Notes under the pieces: model-generated | What the model was told of the DNA's origin: nothing | Database searches by the model: none | What the model saw: only the letters and a program-made list of their open reading frames with translations | Shown here: positions 8,079 to 17,147 of the stretch, piece after piece | Numbering within the stretch: position 1 is the first letter of the stretch | How the letters are laid out: each line of letters starts with the position of its first letter | Position numbers and translations under genes: made by a program | From: Paludibacteraceae bacterium | GTDB taxonomy: Bacteria; Bacteroidota; Bacteroidia; Bacteroidales; Paludibacteraceae | Length of the DNA stretch: 38,816 bases | Assembly (NCBI GenBank): GCA_017471285.1 | Contig: JAFUUZ010000021.1 | Coordinates: 1 to 38,816, forward strand | Reading direction: 5' to 3'

Positions 8079-8556
8079 CATCCATGCGCTCACCGTAACA
8101 GTGACCGGCTATGGCAACATACCTGAAGAAGGAATGGATATCACGCTCACAGAGGCGGAAGAGGACATTCTGACGGGCGAGATGGTGATGGGTATAAACG
8201 GAAGTCTGATTTGCAACGGTACGCTGAGTGTTTCCATCACCCGTTCCGAGACAGGCCTGACGGATGAGTTCTGCTGCGCAGGCAAATGCACCGGAGGCAA
8301 CAAAGAGCAAGAAGAGACTCTGCAGTTCACCCCGGGCGGCATGGCCGATTGGTATATCCACTATATGCCCGCTGCCAGTTCAGAGACCGAAATAACTTAT
8401 CTTTTCTCCGAAGGAACGCAGTCCAGAAAACTCACCGTCCGTTACATCTTCGGGGCACAGGCACTGGAGAGCGTCCAGGAGGAGACAAAGACCACCAAAA
8501 TCCTCCGAGACGGCATCCTCTATATCGTCAAAGATAACAAAGTTTATCATTTGTAA
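8029..8556 (+). CDS. Exported protein with FCCAGKC motif, unknown function
   Basis: A 175-residue exported protein, signal peptide at about 1-20 (ending IHA). The body looks like a beta-sandwich, with a DEFCCAGKC cysteine cluster followed by IHYMPA and ITYLFSEG. From memory this resembles a beta-sandwich module in secreted Bacteroidota proteins with an FCW..C motif. The C-terminus ILRDGILYIVKDNKVYHL looks like the start of the short tail many secreted proteins of the phylum carry, but it stops early. ATG 8029 lies 50 nt inside the previous gene; an in-frame ATG at 7984 would spoil the signal peptide. As it lies between two thiol lipoproteins, its cysteines could be their substrate; this is inference. 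Confidence 0.7.
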   Translation: MKRNCILTLLCLLSVTNIHALTVTVTGYGNIPEEGMDITLTEAEEDILTGEMVMGINGSLICNGTLSVSITRSETGLTDEFCCAGKCTGGNKEQEETLQFTPGGMADWYIHYMPAASSETEITYLFSEGTQSRKLTVRYIFGAQALESVQEETKTTKILRDGILYIVKDNKVYHL

Positions 8557-8574
8557 TTTGTGGTTTGTAATTTG
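8550..8574. repeat. TTTGTAATTTG repeated twice
   Basis: Two exact 11-base copies at 8550-8560 and 8564-8574. The first carries the stop codon of the 8029 gene. They fill most of the 33-nt gap before the next gene. Confidence 0.7.
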
Positions 8575-8589
8575 TAAATTGTTAATTAT

Positions 8590-9987
8590 ATGAAAAAGAT
8601 TCTTTTCAGTACATTGTACTTGGTTACTCTGTTGTTTTTTGCGGCCTGCGAGCCAAACACTCCGGACAAAGAAACCCCGCAGGAGGAAACAATCCCTACT
8701 TCTTTCCCCAAGAAGCACCTGATCGAGGAGTTCACGGGCCAAGGATGCGGCTATTGTCCCTACGGCATGGATTGCATCCATAAGTTCGTCGGTAATGACA
8801 CCAACTATGTTCTGGTGCTGCACCACTACGGCTACAGTCCCGACCATTTCACGGTGAAGGGGAGCAACACGATCACTTCGGCGCTGAAGGTAAGCGGAGC
8901 CCCCAACGTGACTGTCAACCGCGCTGCTACGCAATACCAGGATGAAAAAGGCAGGAGTCAAAGCTCTGTGGTCTTCCATCCCGCATACTTCCAGACGACA
9001 AATGCCTCCCAGTTCGAGAAAGAGACCTATGCCTCCATCCTCATCAATAACGAATACGACCCTGCCACCCGCGAACTGACAGTCCGTCTCTCGGGCAGAA
9101 TCCTCAAGGAAGAGCATCCGGAGCTGAAACTAACCGTGCTCGTGAAAGAATCCGGTATGATAGACACCCAGGCAGACTACTACAAGACCTTCGAGGGCTG
9201 GAAGGAGTTCCGCCATACCAATGCCGTCCGCGCCTTTCTCTCTGCGGCGAAAGGCGATGACATGCTCATCATTGATGGCAAGTATTCGGATATCTTTACC
9301 CTGACGTTGGACGAGAAATGGGTACCGGAGAACTGCATGGTAGTAGCCTTTATCAGCGAGGCTTTCCAGCCGGTAGTGCAGGCAGAGCAGAAGCCTGTTG
9401 TCAGCGGCACGCAAGGCGGAGCGGACATTCTGCACGGAGGTATCACCCCTGTATCCGTGCCGGATTACTACCCGGAGCCGGATGCCGTTTCAGGTCCCGG
9501 CGATCTCTCGGGCAACAAACATGAGACCCTCACCACCACGCAGGCAAACTCGGAGGCGGAGGGCGATCTGCGTCTCTGGACACTGATGACATACGACGCA
9601 ACCGCCAACATCACTGTCTCCGGCGCGGCATGCGTTCCGTTCGCCTATATCTATCTTGTCACCTCATCCAGCGAGACGACGATCCCAGCCGGAACCTATC
9701 CAATCAACGTCTCCGGAGAAGCCGGAACGGTCTTTGCCGGCTATCGCGACAATGAGCAGCAGCTGATAGACGGATCTATCTTCTATTTTACCGACAAGGC
9801 ATATTTTAACGAAGGCTATCTGAATCCTGCTGCGCAATGGCTCATTACGAGCGGCAGCATGACCGTGACCGACAAGGGCTGGAGCCTCTCGGGACAAGCC
9901 CTCAACGGAGCAAGCATCCATCTGGAAGGCACTACACCTATCACATACCCTAAATCAAACGCACCTGCTAAACTGAAAAGGAAATGA
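8590..9987 (+). CDS. Omp28-like thiol lipoprotein with CGYC motif
   Basis: A 465-residue lipoprotein (LFFAAC, lipid Cys20). The first half is an Omp28-type thioredoxin-like domain: HLIEEFTGQGCGYCPYGMD with CGYC at 53-56, then VLVLHHYGY and a SGAPNVTVNRA segment in the place of the cis-Pro loop. The second half (about 270-465) is a beta-rich domain that I cannot name. It is the larger of two Omp28-like proteins in this operon. Its stop overlaps the dnaE start in ATGA (9984-9987), so a replication gene is translationally coupled to a surface lipoprotein. Confidence 0.85.
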   Translation: MKKILFSTLYLVTLLFFAACEPNTPDKETPQEETIPTSFPKKHLIEEFTGQGCGYCPYGMDCIHKFVGNDTNYVLVLHHYGYSPDHFTVKGSNTITSALKVSGAPNVTVNRAATQYQDEKGRSQSSVVFHPAYFQTTNASQFEKETYASILINNEYDPATRELTVRLSGRILKEEHPELKLTVLVKESGMIDTQADYYKTFEGWKEFRHTNAVRAFLSAAKGDDMLIIDGKYSDIFTLTLDEKWVPENCMVVAFISEAFQPVVQAEQKPVVSGTQGGADILHGGITPVSVPDYYPEPDAVSGPGDLSGNKHETLTTTQANSEAEGDLRLWTLMTYDATANITVSGAACVPFAYIYLVTSSSETTIPAGTYPINVSGEAGTVFAGYRDNEQQLIDGSIFYFTDKAYFNEGYLNPAAQWLITSGSMTVTDKGWSLSGQALNGASIHLEGTTPITYPKSNAPAKLKRK

Positions 9988-12900
9988 GTTTCACACATTT
10001 GCATGTTCACTCCCACTACTCGTTACTGGACGGACTATCCAAGGTAGAAGAGATCGTGGACAAATGTATCGCCTCCGGCATGAATGCTGTAGCGCTTACC
10101 GACCACGGTAACATGTACGGCATTAAGGAGTTGCTGGACTACACCAAAGGGCTTAACAAAAAACGCAAAGCCGCCGCCGAAGAGCAAGGCACACCGTTCG
10201 AGCCCTTCAAGCCGATTGTGGGCTGCGAGGTCTATTGCGCACGTCGGGGACGCCACTCGCGCGGCGACGACAAAGCCATGAACGGCGAGGGAAGGTCCTA
10301 TTATATAGACCGGTCCGGATGGCACCTCATCCTGCTGGCGAAGAACATGACCGGCTATCACAACCTCTGCCGCATTGTCTCGCAGGGATACATGTCCGAC
10401 GCTTATTACTACACCCCGCGTATCGACCGCGAGTTGCTGGAGAAATACCACGAGGGGATCATCTGTTCGTCAGCCTGCCTCGGCGGCGAAGTGCCGCAGA
10501 AAATCCTGTCAGGCCTCGCCCAATTCACCCCTACGAAAGAAGAGTTGAGCACAGAAGAGATGGTGGAGCAAGGCGTTTTCAAGGAGGCGGAGGAGACGGT
10601 CAAATGGTTCAAAGATCTCTTTGGCGAAGACTACTACATCGAACTCCAGCGGCATGAGACGCAGAAGCCCGACGGCGACCAGGAGGTCTATGAGCGGCAG
10701 AAACAAGTGAATCCCTTCCTTATCGCGCTCGCGCGCAAGTACGATATTAAGGTCATAGCCACCAATGACTCGCACTTTGTCAACGAAGAGGACGCCGAAG
10801 CGCATGACCGGCTGATATGTTTGAGCACCAACCACTTTGTCAACGACGCCAACCGCATGCACTACACCAAACAGGAGTGGATCAAGACCCCCGAAGAGAT
10901 GGCTGCTATCTTCTCCGACATACCCGAGGCTCTGGAGAACACCCAGGAGATTGCAGACAAGGTGGAGATATACGATATCGACCATGGTGCAATCATGCCC
11001 AAATTCGACATCCCCGCTTCGTTCGGCAAGGAGGAAGACTACCCGGACCGTCTGGCGTTCGAATCCGCCTATCTGCGCCACCTCACCATGGAGGGCGCCA
11101 GAACCCGGTATGGAGAAGAGCGGTTGGAGAACGACGAGGAGTTGAAAGAGCGTATTGAGTTTGAGCTGAATACCATTATCAAAATGGGGTTCCCGGGTTA
11201 TTTCCTTATCGTCATGGATTTCATCCGCGCGGCACGGGAAGAGTTGGACGTGTCTGTCGGTCCGGGACGTGGCTCGGCTGCCGGTTCGGTAGTAGCCTAC
11301 TGCCTGCGGATCACCGATCTGGACCCGCTTAAATACGACTTGCTGTTCGAGCGTTTCCTGAACCCCGACCGTATTTCCCTCCCGGATATAGATACCGATT
11401 TTGAGGATTGCGGCCGCGGCAAAGTGCTGGATTATGTCAGCCGCAAGTACGGCGAGACACATGTCGCACATATCGTCACCTACGGCAAACTGGCTACCAA
11501 ATCCGCCCTTGCCGACATGGGGCGCGTGCAGCAAGTACCCTTACCCAAGGTGAACGAACTGAAAGCGCTAATCCCCGACCGCGAGTTCCCGGATTCGGTC
11601 ATGAGCAAACTGCCCAAAGGAGCCAAGAAGCCCAAGGTAAACCTCCGTTCGTGCTATGAGTTAGTGGACGAGCTGGAGCACGAGTATAAATACGGAGACC
11701 CCAATATCCGCTCTACGCTCGAGTATGCGGCACGGCTGGAAGGAACGATCCGCCAGGTAGGTGTACACGCTTGCGGTGTGATCATCGGAGCGGACGACCT
11801 GACCAATTTCGCCCCGTTGAGTTCTGTAGAGGATAAAGCCAGCAAACGGCGCGTGCTGGTAACCGAATACGACGGCCATGTGGTGGAGTCAGTCGGACTG
11901 ATCAAGATGGACTTCCTCGGGCTCATCACCCTGACCATCATCAAAGAATGTCTGCGGAACATCAAGAAAGCCCGCGGCATAGACATCGATATCGATCATA
12001 TACCTATTGACGATGCAGAGACCTACAAACTATTCCAGGAAGGGCGCACAGTAGCGGTCTTCCAGTTTGAGTCAGGAGGCATGCAGAAATACCTCCGCGA
12101 ACTGAAACCTACCGTCATCGGGGACCTCATCGCCATGAACGCCCTCTATCGTCCGGGTCCGATGGATTATATTCCCCAGTTCATCCGTCGCAAGCAGGGT
12201 CTGGAGCCTGTCACCTATGACCTTCCCGTCATGGAGAAATACCTCAAGGACACCTACGGCGTTACCGTCTATCAGGAGCAAGTCATGCTTCTGAGCCGCC
12301 TGCTGGCTAACTTCACCCGCGGCGAGAGCGACAAACTGCGTAAGGCGATGGGTAAGAAACAGTTAGCCGTGCTGGCGTCACTCAAGGACAAATTCATGGA
12401 AGGCGGCAAGGCGAACGGACACGACCCCAAGATACTAAATCAGATATGGGAGAAATGGGAGAAATTCGCTTCTTATGCGTTTAACAAATCGCACGCGGCA
12501 TGCTATTCATGGGTAGCGTACCAGACCGGCTATCTCAAAGCCCACTACCCCGCTGAGTTCCTGGCGGCCAACCTCACCGTCCACAAGGACGATATCAAGG
12601 AGGTGACCAAACTGATGGACGAATGCAAGGCTCTGGGACTGAGCGTGCTCGAACCCGATGTCAACGAATCCGAACTATCCTTCACAGTAAACAAAGACGG
12701 CGCCATCCGGTTCGGTCTGGGAGGCATCAAGGGCGTAGGAGAAGGAGCGGCGGAGGCTATCATACACGAACGAGAGGCACACGGCAAATACACCGGGATA
12801 TTTGATTTTCTGGAGCGCGTCAATCTGCAATCATGCAACAAGAAGACAATCGAGAACCTCGCCAAAGCGGGTGCTTTCGAGTGCTTTGACGACATCTACC

Positions 12901-13985
12901 GCGAACAGTTCTTCGGCACGGACGAGTATGGCGACACAGGGCTGGAACTGCTGATGAACTACGGCAACAAATGGCAGGCGGACCAAGCCTCCAATGCCAA
13001 CTCGCTCTTCGACGATTTCGACATCGCGGTGGAGGTGAAGCACCCCGATCTGCCGCAAGTACCGCGGTGGAACACGATCGAGCGGCTCAACAAAGAGAAG
13101 GAACTGATCGGTATCTATCTCTCCGCCCACCCGTTGGACGAGTACGAATACGAGGTTCGGGAACTATGCAACCTCACCGCGCATGAGTTGTCGCTTTTCG
13201 ATATATGGCGCCGTGCGGATGCGCGTGCAGACGCCGAATACCACATACGGGCTGCCATTGCGGAGATGACGCCCAAGGAGGACCTGCCGCAGGAAGAGAC
13301 ACTCGACTACGGCTCTCCGGAAACCGAAGAGGACGAGGTGCCGGTAGTAGTGGCACAGAAGCCCGTACAACCCGCTGCACCCGAAGAAGATAGACCGGTG
13401 CTCCCGTCCGAATTTATCGCGGCGCACAAGAACCAGATCAGCCTCTTCGGAGGTATCGTCACCGAAGCCGAACAGCGTATCAGCCAGAAAGGAAACCCCT
13501 ACGGCAGATATACAATAGAGGACTATTCCGGCAGCTATACCATTACGCTCTTCGGTTCCGCCTACTCCCAGTTTGCCCACATGATGCTGAAGGATCTGTA
13601 TGTCCTCATTACCGGCGTCATCCAGCAGAAAGGAGCCGGACAGCGGTGGTTCAAGGAGCAACCGGAGGAGAATGCCGAATATGAGTTTATGGTGCAGAAA
13701 GTAGAGATGCTGAATGAGGCTCAGGAGAAGCGCACCGAGGGCATAAACATTACTCTCCCGCTGAACAGGCTGACGCGTGAAGTAGCCGACGAACTGGCGG
13801 AGCAGGTACGTTCCTCCAAGGGACACGGACGGCTGCATATATCGGTCTATAACCCTACCAACCGCCAGACGGTAGCGCTCACCAGCCGAGACCATGCCAT
13901 ACATGTCACACCGGGTTTCTACCGATGGCTCTCCAGACGAAGACAAGATGGGATTTTGGATTTTAAAGTAGTCAGCAACCAATGA
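9984..13985 (+). CDS. dnaE: DNA polymerase III alpha subunit
   Basis: The replicative polymerase, 1333 residues, a little longer than E. coli DnaE (about 1160). The N-terminal PHP domain starts FTHLHVHSHYSLLDGLS. The palm has GPGRGSAAGSVVAYC, then PDIDTDF (about 467-473) with the two catalytic aspartates, and the third in KMDFLGL (about 642). YRPGPMDYI and the helix-hairpin-helix and OB regions follow. A variable acidic and proline-rich linker lies at about 1110-1145. The gene overlaps both neighbours by ATGA. The set of motifs is complete, so this should be the main polymerase. Confidence 0.97.
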   Translation: MSFTHLHVHSHYSLLDGLSKVEEIVDKCIASGMNAVALTDHGNMYGIKELLDYTKGLNKKRKAAAEEQGTPFEPFKPIVGCEVYCARRGRHSRGDDKAMNGEGRSYYIDRSGWHLILLAKNMTGYHNLCRIVSQGYMSDAYYYTPRIDRELLEKYHEGIICSSACLGGEVPQKILSGLAQFTPTKEELSTEEMVEQGVFKEAEETVKWFKDLFGEDYYIELQRHETQKPDGDQEVYERQKQVNPFLIALARKYDIKVIATNDSHFVNEEDAEAHDRLICLSTNHFVNDANRMHYTKQEWIKTPEEMAAIFSDIPEALENTQEIADKVEIYDIDHGAIMPKFDIPASFGKEEDYPDRLAFESAYLRHLTMEGARTRYGEERLENDEELKERIEFELNTIIKMGFPGYFLIVMDFIRAAREELDVSVGPGRGSAAGSVVAYCLRITDLDPLKYDLLFERFLNPDRISLPDIDTDFEDCGRGKVLDYVSRKYGETHVAHIVTYGKLATKSALADMGRVQQVPLPKVNELKALIPDREFPDSVMSKLPKGAKKPKVNLRSCYELVDELEHEYKYGDPNIRSTLEYAARLEGTIRQVGVHACGVIIGADDLTNFAPLSSVEDKASKRRVLVTEYDGHVVESVGLIKMDFLGLITLTIIKECLRNIKKARGIDIDIDHIPIDDAETYKLFQEGRTVAVFQFESGGMQKYLRELKPTVIGDLIAMNALYRPGPMDYIPQFIRRKQGLEPVTYDLPVMEKYLKDTYGVTVYQEQVMLLSRLLANFTRGESDKLRKAMGKKQLAVLASLKDKFMEGGKANGHDPKILNQIWEKWEKFASYAFNKSHAACYSWVAYQTGYLKAHYPAEFLAANLTVHKDDIKEVTKLMDECKALGLSVLEPDVNESELSFTVNKDGAIRFGLGGIKGVGEGAAEAIIHEREAHGKYTGIFDFLERVNLQSCNKKTIENLAKAGAFECFDDIYREQFFGTDEYGDTGLELLMNYGNKWQADQASNANSLFDDFDIAVEVKHPDLPQVPRWNTIERLNKEKELIGIYLSAHPLDEYEYEVRELCNLTAHELSLFDIWRRADARADAEYHIRAAIAEMTPKEDLPQEETLDYGSPETEEDEVPVVVAQKPVQPAAPEEDRPVLPSEFIAAHKNQISLFGGIVTEAEQRISQKGNPYGRYTIEDYSGSYTITLFGSAYSQFAHMMLKDLYVLITGVIQQKGAGQRWFKEQPEENAEYEFMVQKVEMLNEAQEKRTEGINITLPLNRLTREVADELAEQVRSSKGHGRLHISVYNPTNRQTVALTSRDHAIHVTPGFYRWLSRRRQDGILDFKVVSNQ

Positions 13986-15778
13986 AAATAGGTATTTACG
14001 GAGGCAGTTTCAACCCCGTGCATTTCGGGCATACAGGTCTGGCAGAATGGGTGCTCGGGCATACCGATCTGGACGAGATATGGTTCATGGTTTCGCCCAA
14101 CAACCCTCTCAAAGAGGCGCATACCCTCGCCCCCGAACAGGAGCGGCTGGAGGGAGTACGCAAGGCTGTGCAGGACATTCCGGGGCTCAAAGCATCGGAT
14201 TTCGAGTTCTCCCTACCCCGTCCTTCATACACTGCCAACACCCTGCGTGAGCTTCAGAAAGCCTATCCGCAGCATGAGTTCTCACTCATCATCGGCGAAG
14301 ACAACTACCGGATCATTGACCGGTGGAAGGAATACGAATACATTCTGTCCCATTTCCGCATTTTCGTCTATCCCCGCCACGGGGGCCAACAGGAAGAAAT
14401 GCCTCAATATTCAACGTACAATATTCAACTCCTCTCCGGCGCGCCGCTTTTCGACATATCCTCGTCTTTTCTCCGCGCCCAGGAGTACCTGTATTCTTCG
14501 CGGCCGCCGTTTCATATCGTAGGTGCCGCAGCCTACAAACCGGGTTTTGACAACATGCTCCGTCTTATGGCGCATTTAGGCAACCCGCATGAGCAGCTGC
14601 GCGCCGTGCATGTAGCCGGTACCAACGGCAAAGGCTCCACCTCCCATCTTATCGCCGCAGCACTACAGGCTGCCGGACTCAAAGTAGGGTTATACACCAG
14701 CCCCCATCTCGTCTCTCTCACGGAACGCATCCGCATCAACGGCACGCCGATTCCCGGAGACGAAGTGGTGCGTTTTGTAGAGCAGAACAGGGCTTTTCTG
14801 GATAAGATACAGCCTTCTTTCTTTGAGACAATGACCGCCATGGCTTTTGCCTATTTCGCGCAGGAGAAAGTGGATGTAGCGGTAGTAGAAGTAGGGTTGG
14901 GAGGACGGCTGGACAGCACCAACATACTGACACCTATCCTGTCTGTCATCACCAATATAGGAATGGATCACACCGAGTTTCTGGGTTCTACGCTGCCTCA
15001 GATAGCCCGGGAGAAAGCCGGAATTATCAAACCCGGCGTTCCCTGCGTCATCGGGGAGACCCATCCGCAGACGATGAATGTCTTTCTCGACCGCGCGCGC
15101 GAGTGCGATATATTAGGAGAAGGTCTCGAAACGACCCGTTGCCGCATCTGGTTTGCCGACCAGTGCGGGTATCTGCGTTCACGCCGGCTTCGCGAGGCAC
15201 CGGAATGCGATCTCAAAGGAATCTACCAGGACCTCAACCTCCAGACCGCATATGTGGCACTGCAGGTATTACGTAATTACGTCATTACGTCATTACGACA
15301 CTACGAGAAATTCACGCCCTTGGGGCGGGAAGCCATCGCGGAGGGTTTCGCCCATTGCGCAGCAATGACCGGTCTGCACGGCCGGTGGGAGACGCTCCGT
15401 GAGCACCCGCTCGTCATATGCGACACCGGGCATAACAGCCATGGTCTCCAGTATGTTGCCAAACAACTCAAGACCCTGTCCAACCCGCATGTTTGGATCG
15501 TGTTCGGGATGGTGAACGACAAAGACACAGATGTCGTCATGCGCCTTCTGCCGACAGGAGAGAAATACCGCTATCTCTTCACGCGCCCGGACACGCAGCG
15601 CGCACGGTCCGCAGAAGAAATGCTCAGCCTGTGGGGAAAAGAAGGGAAGGCTATAGACAAACCCGATGAAGCTATCCGTTACGCGTTGGAACATGCCGGA
15701 GCGGAAGATGCGGTCTTTATCGGAGGAAGTAACTATTTAGTAGGATATGCTATATCGTTGTTTGCACATAAAGACTGA
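13982..15778 (+). CDS. nadD-folC: NadD-FolC fusion: nicotinate-nucleotide adenylyltransferase / folylpolyglutamate synthase
   Basis: A single 598-residue frame joining two enzymes. Residues 1-165 are NadD (NaMN + ATP to NaAD): GGSFNPVHFGH (7-17), DEIWFMVSPNNPLK, the DFE and PSYT region, LIIGEDN and ISSSFLR (159-165). The usual last 20-25 residues of NadD are absent; at about residue 167 the sequence goes straight into FolC, which also begins slightly short, with EYLYSS..F. FolC (dihydrofolate / folylpolyglutamate synthase) has GTNGKGST (213-220), YTSPHL, VEVGLGGRLDSTN, TNIGMDHTEFLG and ICDTGHN. A four-unit 8-bp tandem repeat is translated in frame at about 430-440. It overlaps dnaE by ATGA and prmA by 32 nt. 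Confidence 0.9.
   Translation: MKIGIYGGSFNPVHFGHTGLAEWVLGHTDLDEIWFMVSPNNPLKEAHTLAPEQERLEGVRKAVQDIPGLKASDFEFSLPRPSYTANTLRELQKAYPQHEFSLIIGEDNYRIIDRWKEYEYILSHFRIFVYPRHGGQQEEMPQYSTYNIQLLSGAPLFDISSSFLRAQEYLYSSRPPFHIVGAAAYKPGFDNMLRLMAHLGNPHEQLRAVHVAGTNGKGSTSHLIAAALQAAGLKVGLYTSPHLVSLTERIRINGTPIPGDEVVRFVEQNRAFLDKIQPSFFETMTAMAFAYFAQEKVDVAVVEVGLGGRLDSTNILTPILSVITNIGMDHTEFLGSTLPQIAREKAGIIKPGVPCVIGETHPQTMNVFLDRARECDILGEGLETTRCRIWFADQCGYLRSRRLREAPECDLKGIYQDLNLQTAYVALQVLRNYVITSLRHYEKFTPLGREAIAEGFAHCAAMTGLHGRWETLREHPLVICDTGHNSHGLQYVAKQLKTLSNPHVWIVFGMVNDKDTDVVMRLLPTGEKYRYLFTRPDTQRARSAEEMLSLWGKEGKAIDKPDEAIRYALEHAGAEDAVFIGGSNYLVGYAISLFAHKD
15268..15299. repeat. Four tandem 8-bp ATTACGTC-type units inside folC
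   Basis: ATTACGTA, two copies of ATTACGTC, then ATTACGAC, head to tail. They are translated as part of NYVITSLRHYE in a variable part of FolC, where relatives have a short linker. The unit length is not a multiple of three, so loss or gain of one unit would shift the frame. Confidence 0.85.
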
Positions 15779-16571
15779 TTTTGCCGAGGAATGGCAGAAG
15801 GACCTGTTTGACCAGCACATGTGTGATCTGGGCGTGGACACTATTGACGCCGGTTCATCCCCGGAGCAAGGCGGAGCGGACTATTATATCCCTTCGGACC
15901 TATGGCAGCAGCACCAAGGGGAGATCAGAGAATACCTTTCATCTTTCAATTTTCCATTTTCCGTTTCCGAGGTCCCGGACGAGAACTGGAATGCTGTATG
16001 GGAGTCTGAGCACCCGGTTCAGGAACTGCCGTTGGGCGTAAGGATTGTTCCCCATTGCGCGTTCGGAGCCGGATACCATGAGACGACCTCTATGATGATT
16101 GAGCACCTGTTAGAGACCGACCTGACCGGCAAGAGAGTACTGGATAACGGGTGCGGGACGGGGGTCTTGGGAATCTTCGCCAAGAAACGCGGTGCCGAAG
16201 AAGTGACAGCCATTGACATAGACGACAAGAGCGTAGAGAACACGCTTGAGAACGCAGCGCTCAACGGGGTCAGGATAGACGCAAGGCTGGGAGATCTATC
16301 TGCTTTCGACTTTCGGCCTTCTGCTTTGAGCGAAGCGGTCTTTCGACTTTCCTCTTTCGACTTAATAATAGCTAACATCCACCGCAATATCCTTCTTGCC
16401 CAAATGCCTCTCTATGCTCGTCTGCTGTGTCGTGAAGGCGAGTTATGGATCAGCGGCTTCTATGAAACAGACTGCCCTGCTCTCCTCGCCGCAGCGGAAG
16501 AACAGGGCCTTCAGTATCTCGAAACCCGTGAGAAGGGCGAATGGCGTATGATGCTATTCCGCCACCCGTAA
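15747..16571 (+). CDS. prmA: Ribosomal protein L11 methyltransferase
   Basis: A SAM-dependent methyltransferase that trimethylates ribosomal protein L11, 274 residues. Visible: DENWNAVWE, FGAGYHETTSMMIEHL, motif I VLDNGCGTGVLGIFA, AIDIDDKSVENTLENAALNG, and FDLIIANIHRNIL (the NPPY-like site). Between GDLSA and FDLIIANI there are about 15 extra residues (FRPSALSEAVFRLSS) encoded by interspersed repeats at 16303-16361. The stretch between WESEH and CAFGAG is shorter than in the relatives I remember. ATG 15747 lies 32 nt inside the fusion gene. The gene ends the operon and faces gmk with only 4 nt between stops. Confidence 0.92.
   Translation: MLYRCLHIKTDFAEEWQKDLFDQHMCDLGVDTIDAGSSPEQGGADYYIPSDLWQQHQGEIREYLSSFNFPFSVSEVPDENWNAVWESEHPVQELPLGVRIVPHCAFGAGYHETTSMMIEHLLETDLTGKRVLDNGCGTGVLGIFAKKRGAEEVTAIDIDDKSVENTLENAALNGVRIDARLGDLSAFDFRPSALSEAVFRLSSFDLIIANIHRNILLAQMPLYARLLCREGELWISGFYETDCPALLAAAEEQGLQYLETREKGEWRMMLFRHP
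16303..16361. repeat. CTTTCGAC and CTTTGAGCGAAGCGGTC repeats inside prmA
   Basis: CTTTCGAC occurs at 16303-16310, 16340-16347 and 16354-16361. The 20-base CTTTGAGCGAAGCGGTCTTT (16324-16343) is identical to 18484-18503 in mnmE, and 17 of its bases recur inverted at 20038-20054. All of it is open and in frame in prmA. Confidence 0.88.
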
Positions 16572-16575
16572 CTTT

Positions 16576-17124
16576 TTACCTTTCAACTATCGCATCTAAG
16601 CGGGCGAACGCTTGCTCCAGATCGTCATTCACCACAACCCGGTCGAACTGAGGTTTGAAACTCAGTTCGTATTCCGCTTTCGCCAGGCGTTTCTCTATCA
16701 TCTCGGGCGAAGTGTCTCCTCGTCCCTCGAGCCTGCGTCGCAGTTCGTCTATCGACGGAGGACAGATAAAGACCGATACCGCCTTGTCGCCCAATATCCG
16801 TTTGAGGTTCACTCCCCCTTTGACATCCACGTCAAAGAGCACTTGTCTGCCAGCCGCCTCGATGCGCTCGATCTCGCTTTTCAGCGTGCCGTAATAGAGG
16901 CCTTCATAGACCTGCTCGTATTCGATGAACTCATCGCGGGCGATACGTTCTCGGAACTCATCAGCGGAGATGAAATAGTACTCCCTGCCGTTCACTTCCT
17001 GTCCCCGCGGAGGTCTGGTGGTGCAAGAGACAGACAGTTCAAATTTCCCGGGGTATTTATGCAGCATGTGCTGCACCATTGTTGATTTGCCGCTCCCCGA
17101 AGGCGCACAGAAAATATAAATCAT
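16576..17124 (-). CDS. gmk: Guanylate kinase
   Basis: GMP + ATP to GDP + ADP, cytoplasmic, 182 residues (normal length). P-loop APSGSGKST (7-15), SCTTRPPRGQEVNGREYYF for GMP binding, EYEQVYEGLYYGT, VLFDVDVKGG, and the lid with RRLEGRGD. It is the last gene of mnmE-yicC-gmk, 20 nt after yicC. That gap is made of the ATCGTACATCGTAAAT motif. Confidence 0.96.
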   Translation of the reverse strand: MIYIFCAPSGSGKSTMVQHMLHKYPGKFELSVSCTTRPPRGQEVNGREYYFISADEFRERIARDEFIEYEQVYEGLYYGTLKSEIERIEAAGRQVLFDVDVKGGVNLKRILGDKAVSVFICPPSIDELRRRLEGRGDTSPEMIEKRLAKAEYELSFKPQFDRVVVNDDLEQAFARLDAIVER

Positions 17125-17130
17125 AATTAT

Positions 17131-17147
17131 TTACGATGTACGATTTA
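17131..17147. repeat. TTTACGATGTACGATTT motif before gmk
   Basis: On the coding strand it reads AAATCGTACATCGTAAA, sitting between the yicC stop and the gmk start. A shorter relative precedes yicC (18063-18075), and AATCGTA directly precedes the mnmE ATG. Confidence 0.55.

Noticed and set aside
16562-16580. Terminator between prmA and gmk
   Set aside because: Only four bases separate the two stop codons and no hairpin with a T tract is visible on either strand.
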